From assembly GCA_020630045.1 (NCBI GenBank), contig JAHDCE010000309.1, positions 1-5,731 of the forward strand: 5,731 nt of DNA. The letters run 5' to 3'. The stretch comes from Saprospiraceae bacterium. GTDB taxonomy: Bacteria; Bacteroidota; Bacteroidia; Chitinophagales; Saprospiraceae. Below are positions 5,141 through 5,731 of this stretch, piece by piece (the stretch's first letter is position 1; each line of letters begins with the position of its first letter). Made by a program: the position numbers and the translations under genes. The notes under the pieces were generated by a model that was not told the DNA's origin, searched no databases, and saw nothing but the letters and a program-made list of their open reading frames with translations.

Positions 5141-5731
5141 CTAATTCTTCAATACAACACAATACCTTTTTTTACCCGTACTTAAATTGGATATTTCAAA
5201 AACATATTTCCCGTTCGGTAAATCATGTATTGGAATAGGGTTGAATATTTTTGACAGGGGATAATTCTTGATTACTTTTCCGCTTTGTTTGATTTTTAAT
5301 AATTTTTCGTCACTCTCTAATTGAATAGTGATGCTTTCTCGTCCCTCTGTTTCTAATGCAATAGAAGAAGACTCGTCGGGCGGAGTGGATGAAAATGAAT
5401 TTGTATTTAAATCACTGCCTTCTACTTCTATAGGAATATGTATTTGTCGTTCGCCGGGAGAATTGAGATGAAGAACCGTTATTTTGCTTTTACGAGTGAC
5501 CAATGATGAAATATGGATATCTTTTTTCTCTCCCGGAGCTAACCTTAATCTTTTTTCGCTAAACCGAATAGAAAAATCTTTACATGTTAATCTAAGTAAC
5601 AAAGTATCTGTTCCATTATTGGCGATGGGGAATATTGTTTCAGATCTGTCTCCTATCTTTCCGTATAAAGAAATATTATTTCTTTTTAATTTCAATTTTA
5701 AATTAGACCAATATAATAAGTGTGAATCAGT
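5141..5731 (-). CDS. C-terminal part of a hypothetical Ig-like protein with a possible T9SS-type tail (cut by the right edge)
   Basis: The frame is open to the last base, so the 5' end lies outside the window; 196 residues are visible. A TTG at 5693-5695 could be read as a start, but the open frame upstream (ending LLYWSNLK) and the lack of a signal peptide there argue for a truncated view. About residues 16-104 look like one Ig-like beta-sandwich: a FPIANNGTDTL strand turn and RLAPGEKKDI resemble the NxG and L-x-PGE features of ASH/DUF1573 domains, but the cysteine-rich motif of classical DUF1573 is not seen. A Ser/Pro/Glu linker follows. The last 65 residues, with GKVIKNY, LPNGKYVFEIS and a terminal RYCVVLKN, resemble the G-K-V and L-P-x-G-x-Y pattern of type A sorting domains. 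The function is unknown. It converges on atpZ across 22 bases. Confidence 0.6.
   Translation of the reverse strand, partial: TDSHLLYWSNLKLKLKRNNISLYGKIGDRSETIFPIANNGTDTLLLRLTCKDFSIRFSEKRLRLAPGEKKDIHISSLVTRKSKITVLHLNSPGERQIHIPIEVEGSDLNTNSFSSTPPDESSSIALETEGRESITIQLESDEKLLKIKQSGKVIKNYPLSKIFNPIPIHDLPNGKYVFEISNLSTGKKRYCVVLKN

Noticed and set aside
5693..5695. TTG as the true start of the right-edge gene
   Set aside because: The frame continues open to the window edge with plausible protein sequence, no signal peptide follows the TTG, and an Ig-like secreted protein would need one; truncation is more likely.
1..5731. CRISPR arrays, tRNA or rRNA genes, and complete insertion sequences
   Set aside because: No regularly spaced repeats, cloverleaf-like segments, rRNA-like sequence or transposase reading frame were seen; only the edge element at 1-133 remains a possible fragment.

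Overview
The window looks like a chromosomal segment from a member of the Bacteroidota, probably a gliding or T9SS-bearing Cytophagales-type bacterium. The grounds are a large lipoprotein of the PorW/SprE type (a type IX secretion system component specific to this phylum), at least one promoter matching the Bacteroidota consensus (TTTG, then TAnnTTTG), no obvious Shine-Dalgarno sequences but A-rich start contexts, and moderate-to-low GC. The assignment is by family recognition only; no search was run.

Layout, left to right. Positions 1-133 hold an unresolved edge element: reading frames are open on both strands and there is a compact 7-bp hairpin. It may be the tail of a gene or a dispersed repeat. 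A perfect 15-bp stem at 191-228 is the terminator of the leftward gene. The leftward gene (255-3026) encodes a 923-residue TPR lipoprotein, PorW/SprE, and appears to start at TTG. A 319-bp divergent intergenic region (3027-3345) contains a 9-bp hairpin, a 6-7-6 palindrome and a -7 box for the rightward genes. Rightward come a single-pass M23 (LytM) endopeptidase (3346-4251), a 200-bp gap with its own promoter and structured leader, a bactofilin (4452-4922), and a small AtpZ/AtpI-type membrane protein (4840-5118) whose start lies inside the bactofilin gene. A leftward gene cut by the right edge (5141-5731) converges on AtpZ. Its visible part has an Ig-like (ASH/DUF1573-like) segment and a tail resembling a T9SS sorting domain.

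How the genes may work together. Bactofilin plus a membrane-anchored M23 endopeptidase is a known morphogenesis pairing: the cytoplasmic bactofilin polymer positions a periplasmic cell-wall hydrolase. Here the peptidase carries a well-formed 40-residue cytoplasmic tail and all expected metal and catalytic residues. The bactofilin begins MFSKKK, which resembles the membrane-targeting N-terminus described for Caulobacter BacA. PorW connects the T9SS periplasmic ring to the outer-membrane translocon, so its head-to-head placement with a wall-remodelling module suggests, as inference only, that T9SS or gliding machinery insertion and local peptidoglycan remodelling could be coordinated. The most distinctive items in the window are this arrangement, the SPOR-like C-terminus of PorW, the 83-nt out-of-phase overlap of bactofilin and atpZ, and the atpZ gene with no F-ATPase gene following it.
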